Notes under the pieces: model-generated
Seen by the model: the letters and a program-made list of their open reading frames with translations, nothing else
The model's database searches: none
Told to the model about the DNA's origin: nothing
Position numbers and translations under genes: made by a program
Shown: positions 10,723 to 20,542 of the stretch, piece after piece
Numbering within the stretch: the first letter of the stretch is position 1
Layout: every line of letters begins with the position of its first letter
Source: Chrysochromulina tobinii
Taxonomy: Eukaryota; Haptophyta; Prymnesiales; Chrysochromulinaceae
Direction of reading: 5' to 3'
NCBI GenBank assembly: GCA_001275005.1
Contig: JWZX01003197.1
Coordinates: 1 to 31,797, forward strand
DNA: 31,797 bases

Positions 10723-11391
10723 GACTCTAGCGTGGCGGGCCTGCTCTGTTTTGTCAGACGGATGCGCGAATGCATGCAAGAGAAAAGATGATAACTTTCA
10801 GACGGAAAGACCGGCTTTCCATTTAAGGGGGCCGCTCTAAAGGGCGGGGGTGTCCAGAGAACAAGCCCTCCCTCGCCTCACAATCTCTGTGCCTAGACAC
10901 GTACACTGTTGAGGAAGACACACTTGACTCTTGAGTCCAGGACTTCGATTCGAAACGACTCTCCACAACCACGGATCCACGCGTCCACTAGAGTCCACGC
11001 CGGGACCGCTACACAGGTCCTAGCGCCTGAACCCATGCACGCCCGAGTCGACACAAAAGTCGACACGCCAATGAAGAGAGGCCAAGTCGCCGCGTTGTGT
11101 GGGTCGAAACATGTTCATGTGCGGGACCACCGTTACCGCCGTAGCCACAGATGCCACAACGCTGGGGCGATCGCCATGCCTAGCCATGCCTAGCCATGCC
11201 GTTCGTATCCACAAATATCCCTGCGCAGCTCACGAGCGTCGCGTCGCCTGTGCCCTCATGCACGTAGTCAATTCTGCACGTAGTCAATTCTGCACGCCTC
11301 AAGCAAAAGCAGTGCCAAGTTGTTCGACTCGGGGCCGGACAGCATGGTCGAAATCTCGGCCGCGCCGCCCGATGGTGGGCGTTTCAGCGCA
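10723..11391. other. Intergenic region, no gene recognised
   Basis: This is the 5' flank of the CCCH gene and the 3' flank of the chromo-barrel gene, both minus strand. Only short overlapping open frames are present. It contains a short exact tandem duplication at 11261-11292 and a repeated TAGCCATGCC near 11179-11198. Confidence 0.4.
11261..11296. repeat. Exact 16-bp tandem duplication
   Basis: The unit CACGTAGTCAATTCTG occurs twice without a mismatch, followed by CACG of a third copy. It is non-coding as far as can be seen. Confidence 0.85.
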
Positions 11392-14300
11392 TCAGCTGCT
11401 CGGTTCGAGTGACGAGGCAGCAGCAACCACCTCCTCAGCAGCCTGCTGCCTTTCAGGTCTGGTAGCCACCGAAGGGATCGCCACCGGAGAGAGGGATTCA
11501 GCAGGTTTGCTCTCGTCGAGCTCAGCCACCAAGGGCTCGGCAGAGTGAGCCGTGGGTACGCTGGGCGTATCTGCGGGCGCAGGTACGCTGGGCGTATCTG
11601 CGAGCTCGGCGCTCTCTGAAGCGAGTCCCGACCTCATCTTGATTTTGGACCATCCCTGGTGGAGCTATCCCCGCTGCCCCCGTCGGCACAAAAATGGCTC
11701 GGATGTGCGCCATACGGGTAGCTGGGGTAGGTGTATGGGTACCCGTACGGGCAGGTAGCCTGCGGGTAGAGCGGCGGGTAGTGCGGCGGGTAGAGCGCTG
11801 GGGAGCCGTACCCGGCGACTTGGAAGGGATTGGCAGTCGGCGCTGCTCCTGGCGGCAGCGGCGCAGGGGCTGGCGCACAACTGGATGGACCAGGAGGCGA
11901 GCCAGCTGGTGGCACAGCACCAGGTATAGGAATGGAACCGGGCATTGGTACGCCACCAGGATAGCCAGGATAGCCAGGATAGCCCAGAGACGAATACAGT
12001 GGGGGCGGCATCATGGAAGGACCGATGCTGGCCGATGGCCACGGCGCCTGCATCGGTACAGGTGTGGGTATCGATAGCGCCACCTCGGGTGCAGGTCCTG
12101 GTGCAGCCGCCTGTGCTGCCGGTGCTGCATTCGCTGGTGTCGGTGCCGGTGCCGCGGGCTGCTTGGTCTCTAGCGCCTCCTCCTTCCTCTCGATCAAAAG
12201 GCCCACGGTTCCCAGCTCAAGGTCGGCGAGCAAGCCGTCTCGCATCTTCTGCTGTGCCTCGGCTGTCTCATCGGGTGTGAAGACCGAGTTAGAGACGTGC
12301 TGGACGTACGTGCGCTGCGAGGGCACGTTCGCCACGTGGCCATTCGCGTCCGTCTTCTTGATGCGGACGCCAGCCACGTCGATCAGATCACCCGAGATCG
12401 AATCGATCTGGCCGCCCACGTAGCGCATGGTCTTCGTCGGCCCCGTGCTCGACATGTTGAGACGCACGAAGAAGTGCTTCGCGTCGAAAGTCAGTTGGTC
12501 GCTCTTTCCAATGAGCACCTTGAGTTCGTCGCAAGAGCTGCAGCTGCACGATGAGGCCGTGCGCCTGCTGTAAGGGGAGCTCTGAGAGCTTCGTCGACGA
12601 TTGCAGCTTGGGCTTGACCGCGCTCGTGCCGCCAAATCCATCGTCGGGAGAATGAGGGTCGCCAATGTCGGCGCCCACCGCTGCTGCTGGCGTCCTCGCC
12701 ACTTCCGGCGCTGCTGCCGTCGGTTCGGTAGGCACGCGACCGAGATCGTCATCATGTCTCTCCGCGGAGATGGGCCTCGTCGCAGGCGCGGCGAGTCCAG
12801 CTGAGTCCAGATGGAGTCCAGATGAGGCCCCACAGGCTTGTTCAGGTGGAGCGATCGCCGGCTCGTCAGCTCCGAGCGTCGTGCCCTGCGGATGCTGATG
12901 CACCTGAGGCATGTACCACCCGTGGGGGTAGCCCGGCTGATTCCACCCTGGGGCAAAATAGCTGGCGGGGTTGCTCGCGCCGTCGCCCGTAGCACTACTG
13001 GATGGGATTCCACCCATCCAACCGTCGCCGACGGTTTGGAATTCGTGCGTTTGGAATGCCGCCTTATCCGGAACCGGGTAGGGCACTGGCGTGACCGCGG
13101 CGTTGCCGATTGCCGGCATCCCAAGGTTAACGGCAAACATGCCCTCGTTAGGGTTAGGTCGAGTAGAGGTCGAATCGAGCTTGCACGCAGTGCCGCTCGC
13201 CATCGCCGCAGCCACGCTGCCGACGAGTCCCCGCTCCGCGGTCATATCCTTCCATGTACATGCGGAGCTCGAGTTCGAATTGTGAGAGGTGCTCGGCGGA
13301 TACGTCGGCGCGCCGGAGAGGTACTCGTAGATGTGGTCGGAATCAAGGTCGAACCACACCTCGCGGAATAAGTTCCCGGCCGCGTCCCGTGTCGTCAACG
13401 GCTGGCTGATCTTCAGCTTGTTGCTTGGGTAGTCCACTTCGACCACGGTCTCGAGCCTCCATTTGCCACGCTCGTGCCGAACGTAGACGCGATCGCCCAC
13501 TGCGGGCCTGAAGCGTGTGCCCCCCAGATAACTGGTGCTGAATGATTCTTCCGGTGGCGCGAACGGTTCCAGAATCGGCATCGTTGCCGCAGGTGTCAGC
13601 GCCGCAAGTGGCCCTGGCGGGGGCGGCAGCGGTGTGGGTGGCGCTATCGTGTGTGCGAGCTGCAAAGTCGCCGGCGCTGGTGCTGCGGGAACCTTTGTTT
13701 CGGCGCCGATGACGATCTTTGGCCGCTTGGGAGAAAAAGAGAGCTCATCAGGGGCCTCTCGCAGGGCTGCTGGCTCCTGAGTCAACGATGGGGGTGCAGC
13801 GAACTCTGACAAGAATGGGCTGCCATCCAGGTTGACACGAACCTTGCTGCCATCCAGGCTGGTCGGCTGGTACCGGTCAATCGACGCCCCTTCCGAGTCC
13901 TCCGCTTGCAATGTCTCGCGCAGTAGCACGCCTCCACTGTTCATGGAACCATAGGTGGCCTCCGCGGCAGCGGCGAATGGCGCTGGAATGGAGGGTGTCG
14001 AGCGCAGCGCGCCATCTCCTGCCCTCTTCGCCGCAACAGACTTGGCCGGAGCCGATGGCCCCGGCGCGTCTGCCTCGGCCTCGCTCTCTTCGCTTGGCTG
14101 GGGTTCTCCATGAGCCACGGGCAGCATCTTCACAGCAGCGCCGCGGGACGCCGAAGGCGTGTCAGGGACAAGACGCCCGGAGTCTCTTGCGATCCATTCG
14201 TCCCACACTTTCTTCCACCCAATGTAGTGCACCCTGTACTCGCGCACCGCGGCCCTCCCAATTGGGACTGTGCGCTCACCAACAATCTCAGCCCGACACC

Positions 14301-14736
14301 ATACCATTCGGATGTCGAGCGCCCAGCACTTATCGCGCACTTGGAACTCGGGGCCGTCGTCGCCGAATTCCAAGATGATTGGCATTCCACGAGCCCCATT
14401 TCCTGTGGGCGGATGCTTCACCGGAAGCTTGCGCTCGAACGCGCCCACTGCCTGCCGCAGGTACTGCTCAGCAACCGTTGGCGTCGCTGTTTGCGCCTTG
14501 CCACAAAGATTGCGGATCTTGGCGAACCCAGAGCGCCCATCGGGCCACATGGCCGCAATGCAAGACTCGGTGAATGCGCCGAACAGCTGGTCCGTCAGCT
14601 TGCCCAGTCTTGGCGCGTCGTGCTTGGCCAGCACCATCTCTTCGATCCACCGATCGCGCCAATCTGCCCATGCGGGGTCGACATCCTCAAAAGGCACTCG
14701 CCGTTCAATATCAAGCACTCGATAGCAAAGAGACAT
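11392..14736 (-). CDS. Chromo-barrel/Tudor-knot protein with disordered Pro-rich C-terminus (frame changes twice)
   Basis: The first ATG is at 14736 (MSLCYRVLDIERRVPFEDVD). Frame A runs with coding character to about 12540. It has a chromo-barrel at residues about 128-190: VRDKCWALD, then YRVHYIGWKKVWDEWI, the signature of MRG15/MOF/Esa1-type Tudor-knot domains that bind methyl-lysine or RNA. A second Tudor-like segment (VGDRVYVRHERGKWRLETVVEVDYP) lies at about 404-473. Coding character then moves to a second frame from about 12550 to 11634 (KVLIGKSDQLTFDAKHFFVRL, followed by Pro/Gly/Tyr-rich sequence with GYPGYPGYPGG). A third frame, in phase with the first, holds a short acidic tail with ADTPSVP repeats to 11392. 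No well-phased intron explains the first change. A chromatin or RNA-associated role is inferred from the domains. The last segment is the least certain; the protein may end at 11634. Confidence 0.6.
11555..11602 (-). repeat. 27-bp-spaced coding repeat (ADTPSVP twice)
   Basis: Two identical 21-nt stretches start at 11555 and 11582. In the acidic C-terminal frame they encode ADTPSVP separated by AP. They are part of a low-complexity tail. Confidence 0.75.
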
Positions 14737-15094
14737 GGCAAACGCTCGAACGATGCTTGGTGCACACGCTCGTGACGCGGGCGAGGCACGAGGAGAGCGT
14801 CCCCCCTCGTCGCACAGAAGCACCTCAGTGCCTAGCAGCTCTCCCTCCGCGTTTGGACACGCAACTTTTGCTCCGTTTCTCCGATGGCACCGAGATAATC
14901 ATATTCGTCAAAAAACATAAACACTTGCAGTCGAACAATTTGACTTGGAGATGAAGCGTGCGCTCCGAACCGACGTGAGTGGAGACGTAAAACTGTACGA
15001 ACTTTGGATGAGACGTAAAAAGTAAGGAAGAGGGTGCCTGATTCCGGGAATTGACTTGGAAAGTGACGAAGTTGACAGGAACGTGCGGTCCCAC
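14737..15094. promoter_or_regulatory. Divergent intergenic region with A-B-B-A direct repeats
   Basis: It lies between the ATG of the chromo-barrel gene (-) and the ATG of the DUF6816-like gene (+). TTGACTTGGA occurs at 14940 and 15051, and GAGACGTAAAA at 14982 and 15010, all in the same orientation. Outer and inner copies are 42 and 41 nt apart. These may be cis elements; no core promoter box was recognised. Confidence 0.45.
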
Positions 15095-16114
15095 ATGCAG
15101 ACAACGAGGCACGAGTGGGTGGCACCGAAGCTTCTCGTGCTCATCGTGCTCGCGCATCTTCCGCGCTCCTCAGGGTTGCGCATGGGCCGCAGAGCGGCCG
15201 GCCGCTTTGGTTTTGGCACACTACTCACGTCATTTCGGTGGCCGGCGATTGCAGACGATGATGATCCACCTTCATTGCAACGCACCATCCAGACGGATCT
15301 CGGAGAGATCCTCGAAACCACGCGCAGTCCTCAGGAATCGTTGCTTTCAGCAGAGTTCATGCCGCTCGTCCAGCGGCCGTCGTACGGCATCGAGGCTGAG
15401 GACTGCTTCTACCCCGATTGGTGCCTCGGGCGGTGGCGAGTAACTTCAACGCTGGCTTCAGTGCAAGCTCCTGCCGGCGTCGATGTCTTTTCTGTTGGCC
15501 GAAACGGCAGCGCTGCGTTCGAAGCCGCGCGGCGCGAGATTGGTCAGCCGCTTGTGTACGATTGCCGATGGTTGCGCCGCGCAGATGGTCGTGTGGTGGT
15601 CGACCGCGGCTACAACACCGCCTCCATCTCCCAGGCTTCGATGGGTCCGCGTGCTGTGCAGAACACTCAAGAGGACGGCCCAAATCACCTAGTCATGTAC
15701 TTGCAACCCTCGGGGGCGCCGAATGGAGGTGTGTTCCGTGCCGACCTCCAGGTCGTGAGCCGGCGCACAGAGAGCGCACGGCTGCCGACAAGCTTTGCGT
15801 GCGCCGAGACGGTACGTCAATCGGTCGTCTTGGTGCCCGGCGAGAGGAGCGCGGCGCCAGCGGGAGCACCCTCGCGAGTAAAGGAGGTCGAGGCCATTTG
15901 CACGTATGAGGCCCCTGTGACCAAGGGCTCTGTCGAGGTGATGCGAGGCTGCCAGCGCACGGCGACCTTCCTCGTGCCTGATGTGGCGTATACTGCCAAT
16001 CCGACTGTTGCGGAGCAGCTTGCGATCATGAGGACGCGCGGGCCTGGAGGGCGATCGATTGCTATCGACATGCGACACTACGACCTTGTCTACGAGAAGC
16101 TCAGCGTAGCGTGA
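15095..16114 (+). CDS. DUF6816-like protein, probably plastid-targeted
   Basis: The ATG at 15095 gives 339 residues; the same frame upstream has only a TTG. The N-terminus (about residues 10-27, APKLLVLIVLAHLPRSSG) is a good hydrophobic signal segment. It is followed by a basic Arg/Gly/Phe stretch and then an acidic ADDDDPPS, as expected for a bipartite signal plus transit leader of a secondary plastid. The core has CFYPDWCLGRWRVTSTL followed by a VQAPAGVDVF segment, which I associate with the DUF6816 family of cyanobacteria and plastids. Further conserved-looking parts are QPLVYDCRW, RVVVDRGYNTASI and the C-terminal DMRHYDLVYEKL. The family assignment is from the pattern of the core, and the molecular role is unknown to me. 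It is divergent from the chromo-barrel gene and convergent with the fibrillin gene. Confidence 0.6.
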   Translation: MQTTRHEWVAPKLLVLIVLAHLPRSSGLRMGRRAAGRFGFGTLLTSFRWPAIADDDDPPSLQRTIQTDLGEILETTRSPQESLLSAEFMPLVQRPSYGIEAEDCFYPDWCLGRWRVTSTLASVQAPAGVDVFSVGRNGSAAFEAARREIGQPLVYDCRWLRRADGRVVVDRGYNTASISQASMGPRAVQNTQEDGPNHLVMYLQPSGAPNGGVFRADLQVVSRRTESARLPTSFACAETVRQSVVLVPGERSAAPAGAPSRVKEVEAICTYEAPVTKGSVEVMRGCQRTATFLVPDVAYTANPTVAEQLAIMRTRGPGGRSIAIDMRHYDLVYEKLSVA

Positions 16115-16817
16115 GAGAGCGATGGCGCGCACGTGCAGAAGTGAGTAGTATGTAGGACGAGTCGTACAGTCATACACCCAAACGTGGGGTGCGCCGTGCG
16201 CGTCCGCGACGTCAGACACTCGCGCGTACGAAGCGGAGCGGCAAGTGCGTCCGTAGCGAAGACTTCGCGGCCCCGTTGGCGTTTAGTTGGCGTTGCTTCT
16301 CCGAGCATGTATATATTCTTTAACACGCGAGAGACACGCGTCGTAACAGCTAACACGTAAGCTCAGGTTGCGTTTCCTTGCGTCCTCGTTCCGGAACCGC
16401 AACCGGTAATTTTTGTATAAAATCGCAGTCGCGTGGCCGCGCGGGGGGGGGCGCCGCGGGTGGCGTGCTGGCCCCGCTGCCGTGCGTTCCCTCGATCCCA
16501 GCCCTTAGTTTCCAATCCGGACAAATCGGAAGCGGGGCTCCGCTCGTCCGGTAACACGCTCGTCGTAAGACCGGTAGAATCAAGAATGATCGTCATTCGT
16601 CTCGCGGACGTTTCGGTGGGCGGCGACATAGATCTATTAGGCGTATAGCTATTGGTGGGCGTAATGCACGGTCCGCGGCGAGAGGGTCGGGTCAAACTCC
16701 GTGACCGAGCCGGGTCGCTCGCCGTTTTTACAATCGCTTCATGAATGTTTCTAAAACACACGACGGCGCGTCGTAAATGAGTCGACTGCGTCGCGAGTGC
16801 GGGGCGCGGTCGCGCGT
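16115..16817. other. Convergent intergenic region, no supported gene
   Basis: It separates the 3' ends of the DUF6816-like (+) and fibrillin (-) genes. It has mixed composition, a G-run at about 16442-16450 and AT-richer patches. A minus-strand frame of about 130 codons (16363-16761) is open but has no ATG at its start and no family feature that I can name. Confidence 0.4.
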
Positions 16818-17858
16818 TTACATGTCCTCCTCGAACCAGTCGCTCTGCCCCTCCTGATAGAGCTCCTCGTCAAAGTACCCTTGTGGGTAGTCGTCGAGCT
16901 CGAGCGTCTGGGCCATGCCGCTGCTGCTCACTCTCCGACTCTCCGGCACTGCTCCGGGTGGAGTCGATTGGAGACTGCTCCGACTGCTGCGCTCTCTTCG
17001 CAGGACGCCGGAGTCGTCGGCACGCACGAATACGAAGAAGTGCTCGTCTGGCGTGCGACTCACGCGCAGCTCCTCGTCGAGGTAAGATGTGCGCAGGAGC
17101 GGCCGCTTCGCCACGTCGGCATCGCCTCCGCCGCGCACGCTGCGAAGCATGTTGCCCACAGGCAGCGCACGATCGTCAAAGAGACGGCCTAGCGAGAGCT
17201 CGCCGCGGCTCGTCGTGCCGCCTAATGCGACATAGCCATACAAGAGCGTCGAGCGGCGCACGACTGTGTCGAGCAGCTTGGCGGAGAGGGCTCCGACAGC
17301 GCCGGTTTCATCGCCGAGCAGCTGCACCTCAGCAGTGGTCACCACGTCACCGGAAAACGCAAGCGGCAGGCCCGGCAGCACACCGGCCTTGATGCCCACT
17401 TCCGAGGTGAGCCATCCCGTAGCTGCTACAGACGGGTCTACGCTTACCAGATCGATGGTCCGGCGCACGCGGCCGACCTCGCCCACCGAGGTTGCCAGGC
17501 GGTGAGCTGGGAAGATGCGCTTCGCCGCGCCGGGCTTGAAGGCGTCGAGAGCCGAACCGAGGGCCCACCAGAACGGAGACGCCCGGAAGGGCTCTACGTC
17601 CGTGAGCACAAGGTCCCACGTGCCTGTGAGGTCCGAAGGCAGGGCTGGTAGTCCCACCGATTCGAGCTGCGCTACATACTCACACGCCTTGGCACATTCT
17701 GCCGTCGAGAAGAACTGGCCGCGGCCTGAACTGGCCCCAAGGCGAACGAGGGCCGCCTTCAGATCTACCCTCAGCTTTGCCCGCTCATAAAAATCTGTCG
17801 GAGGAGGCACACCGACGTACGAGTACGCCACCGCAGAAACGAGCAACGAGTTCGCCAT
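16818..17858 (-). CDS. Plastid lipid-associated protein (PAP/fibrillin family)
   Basis: The ATG at 17858 gives 346 residues; the frame above it has only a TTG. The N-terminus MANSLLVSAVAYSYVG is hydrophobic and may be the start of a targeting leader. A helical segment (FYERAKLRVDLKAALVRL) precedes the fibrillin beta-barrel, which begins DLTGTWDLVLTDVEPF at residue about 76. The characteristic closing strand pair TSYLDEELRVSR followed by HFFVFVR lies near residues 255-280. After that comes a Ser-rich linker and an acidic C-terminal tail ending DWFEEDM. Fibrillins coat plastoglobules and thylakoid margins and bind hydrophobic small molecules; some help in photoprotection. The acidic tail is an extension beyond the usual fold. 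The next gene upstream, KatG, is on the same strand but 400 bp away. Confidence 0.85.
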   Translation of the reverse strand: MANSLLVSAVAYSYVGVPPPTDFYERAKLRVDLKAALVRLGASSGRGQFFSTAECAKACEYVAQLESVGLPALPSDLTGTWDLVLTDVEPFRASPFWWALGSALDAFKPGAAKRIFPAHRLATSVGEVGRVRRTIDLVSVDPSVAATGWLTSEVGIKAGVLPGLPLAFSGDVVTTAEVQLLGDETGAVGALSAKLLDTVVRRSTLLYGYVALGGTTSRGELSLGRLFDDRALPVGNMLRSVRGGGDADVAKRPLLRTSYLDEELRVSRTPDEHFFVFVRADDSGVLRRERSSRSSLQSTPPGAVPESRRVSSSGMAQTLELDDYPQGYFDEELYQEGQSDWFEEDM

Positions 17859-18268
17859 TTTCTGACGAAACACGATTCTCGGAAAATTCCTCTCACGTTT
17901 CTCGGAAGCACCCAACTTTCCTGATGGTACTAGTCTTTTGGGAAGATTCTTGAGTCGTCGACTTTTTCGAACGGGAACTTATGTCGCAAGTTTGGAGGGG
18001 ATTTCACATTGATCCCGAGGCACCGCAGAACCGTGGTCTCCCAAACGCACAGGGCTGCCAAAGGTGGGTGCCCGAGGACCGACGTCCACTACTAGGGCAG
18101 TCCTGTGCGACTGTGGCACGCAGCCTCGCACACGCTTCGACAGACGACACAGCGGAGCGACACACAGAAGCACAACTTCTTCGCCATCGGCCCGAGGCTG
18201 GGGGTGCCCGAAGACCGCTCAAGGGCACGCAGCCGCTCGCACACACGGACAGACGGCGTAGTGGACAC
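17859..18268. other. Intergenic region with diverged duplicate of the KatG 3' end
   Basis: Besides the fibrillin 5' flank, it carries an imperfect direct repeat. The stretch from GGGTGCCCGAGGACCG (18066) to about 18201 resembles the one from GGGTGCCCGAAGACCG (18202) to about 18300. The second copy includes the last codons and stop of KatG. Confidence 0.55.
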
Positions 18269-18300
18269 TCAGAAGCAAAACTTCGCCGTCGGCCCAGCAT
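18066..18300. repeat. Imperfect tandem direct repeat, period about 136 bp, covering the KatG terminus
   Basis: Both units share GGGTGCCCGA(A/G)GACCG, GCACGCAGCC, CTCGCACAC, a CAGAAGCA(A/C)AACTTC block and GCC(A/G)TCGGCCC, in the same order. The right unit contains the true KatG end; the left unit is downstream of the stop. Confidence 0.65.
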
Positions 18301-20317
18301 ACAGGTCGGCGGTCAGGAGCTTCGGCCACGCGCGGCTGAGCTCGTCCACAAAGGCGGCCGCGTCGATGGCGAACTCCTGCACGATGCTCATAAGCTCAGG
18401 GTCGAAACGGAGCGTCAAGTCGCTCGCGAGCATGTAAAGCTCCTCACCCACCGCCTTGTACTCTAGCTTGCCCTGCTTGCTAGTCATCTTTGCCCACTGC
18501 TTGTTGGCGAGGTTGGAAAAGTAGGCATTGTCGAAGGAGTCGGGCGTCGCGGTGGCGGCGCCGTCGCGCCCGACGGGCGCATTGGTGCCGAGGGTGCGTT
18601 GCGCACCCACAAGAGCCACGTACTCGCGCGCCGACAGATCGAGAAGTGCCATGCGCTCTCGCGTCAGGTCGATTGTGTCGACCACCTCGCCGAGCAGCTG
18701 CTCATTGAGCAAGCTCGAGCCCGCGCCATCTGCCGCATCGGTGCGCCCACCGCAAAAGGGCAGTGCCGGGCCGCCCGCCACCTCGATCGCCGTCTGCCCC
18801 GCGAGCACGATCAGGTCTGCCCACGAGAGCGCGTTGCCGAACTGAAGCTTGATGGGCTCGAGCATCGCGAGCGCCTTGCCGAGCGCCGCGTTCAGCGGCC
18901 AGCTATTTTCGGGCGCAAAGCGGATGCGCGCGCCGTTGCAGCCGCCAAGATAGTCGGTGGCACGGTACGTTGACGCACACTGCCACGCGAGGCGAACGAG
19001 CTCGCCCGCCGCGTGAGGATCCTTGCTTTGCAGGTCGCGCACAGCCGCGCCCACCTCCGTCCAGTTGGCAAGGGTGGGCTGGAAGGGGGGGGGCAGCGGG
19101 TTTTTGCCACGGCTGCGCGGGTGGCACGTCTGGTCCAATGCAGCGCGTGGCCGGCCCCATATCGCGCGTGGTCAGCTTGTACCAAGCATGCATCCACGCC
19201 TGCTCAAACGCGGATTGGTCGGCGGCGAAGCTCTGAACGATCTGGCGGTAGGCGGGGTCCTTAGTCAGCGACACGTCGCTCGTGAGCATCATGATGGCCT
19301 GCCGGCCCGACCCATGCGCGGCCGGCGCCGTCGGGCTCGTCCCATTCACTTTCCACTGGTGGTGGCCGCCTGGGCCCACGTGCACCTCCCAGTCGAACTG
19401 TAGCAAATTTTGAAAGTACTCGACATCCCATCTCGTGGGTTTGGTCGTCCACGGACCCTCGAAACCCGAAGTAAAGGCATCGTTGCCCTTGCCGGTGCCG
19501 CACAGCCCGGGCCAAGGGTTGCTCGGATCTTCTGCGGGTGACGGCCCTGCGCCCGCTCTGCACGCGCCGTGAGCCTTGCCGAAGGCGTGGCCTCCACCAA
19601 TAAGGGCGACCGTCTCCGTGTCGTTCATGTTCATGCGCGCGAAGGTGTCGCGAATGTCGAGGAAGCTCTTTTCGGGCAGTGGCTGGCCAAGGGGGCCCTC
19701 CGGATTCAAGTAAATGAGGCCAACCGTGGTCGAGCCGAGGGGCGACTCGCACGTGCCGTTCACGGCGCACGGCCAGTTCTTCTCCTGCTCGGGGCTCGGG
19801 CCGAGCGGCAGGCTCGCCGTGCCATCCACGTCGTCGACCGGCCTGCGCAGAAGCCAAGGATTGGCCCACCCATTGCCTGAACAGCCGTGTTGCCCGCGAG
19901 AATGAACAGATCGCCCCATGACAGCCCCATTCCGTACTTGGCCTTGATCGGCCAGAGTAGGGAGCGTGCTTTGTCGAGGTTGGTGTTGTCCGCCCAGCTG
20001 CGCTCTGGGTCGAAGCGCTGCCTCCCACCACCGCAGCCACCGCGGCCATCGGAGGTTCGGTATGAGCCGGAGCAATGCCACGCGAGGCGCACCATCATTG
20101 GCCCGTAGTTGCCATAATCCGACGGCCAATCCGGTTGCGAGCTCTGGTAGAAAGCCTTGAGATCTGCCCGCACCTTGTTGAAGTCAATAGCTTGCAACGC
20201 CGCTTCGTACGAGGGGCTCGGCGTGGCGACACGAGCGCCCGATACGGAGGGATGGCCGGCTGGTGGCGCGCCGGTCCCAGGGCACAGGGCAAGCGCACTG
20301 GAGAGGACGCTGAACAT
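18269..20317 (-). CDS. katG: Catalase-peroxidase (KatG), two-domain, with two compensating frame breaks
   Basis: The ATG at 20317 starts a signal-like leader ([21 protein letters not shown]). The N-terminal peroxidase domain has R77, W80 and H81 in [13 protein letters not shown]. In the next frame come [24 protein letters not shown] and [12 protein letters not shown]. These match the distal Arg-Trp-His, the Trp-Tyr-Met adduct residues and the proximal haem His of KatG. The C-terminal non-haem domain ([12 protein letters not shown] to AGPTAKFCF) is complete. The enzyme degrades H2O2. The frame changes near 19835-19842 (after CAGR, before VDDVDG; one base short) and at the run of nine C on the coding strand (19085-19093; one base extra). 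The first and third segments are in the same phase. Homology runs straight across both breaks, leaving no room for introns. Either the assembly has indel errors or the gene is a young pseudogene; all catalytic residues are intact, favouring errors. Confidence 0.8.
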
Positions 20318-20542
20318 GAATTCACTCCACGAGCCTCGGCGCTGCCGGGCAAGACAAGTCAAGGAAACGTGCGTATAAAGACCCGTCAAAAACACCGGGG
20401 GCTGTTACACACATGTAAATCCTGTGCACACATGCTGCATGGTGTTTGAACGTCGGACGCCTCTCTCTCTTTCCGCCCGTGAAAATGCACTCTCTTTCGC
20501 GCTGGTCCTTTAGAAGCGAGACGCCCACACACTGAGACGAGC
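20318..20542. promoter_or_regulatory. Divergent intergenic region between KatG (-) and hydrolase (+)
   Basis: Only 225 bp separate the two ATGs, so both promoters must lie within it or overlap transcribed sequence. A CTCTCTCTCTTTCC pyrimidine tract at about 20460 precedes the hydrolase. ACACATG occurs twice near 20410-20430. No TATA box was recognised. Confidence 0.4.

Noticed and set aside
12601-13371. Several plus-strand frames in the chromo-barrel gene
   Set aside because: Shadows of the minus-strand coding frame; no domain.
19085-19840. Introns as explanation of the KatG frame changes
   Set aside because: Protein homology continues across both places with no spare bases, so an intron would have zero length.
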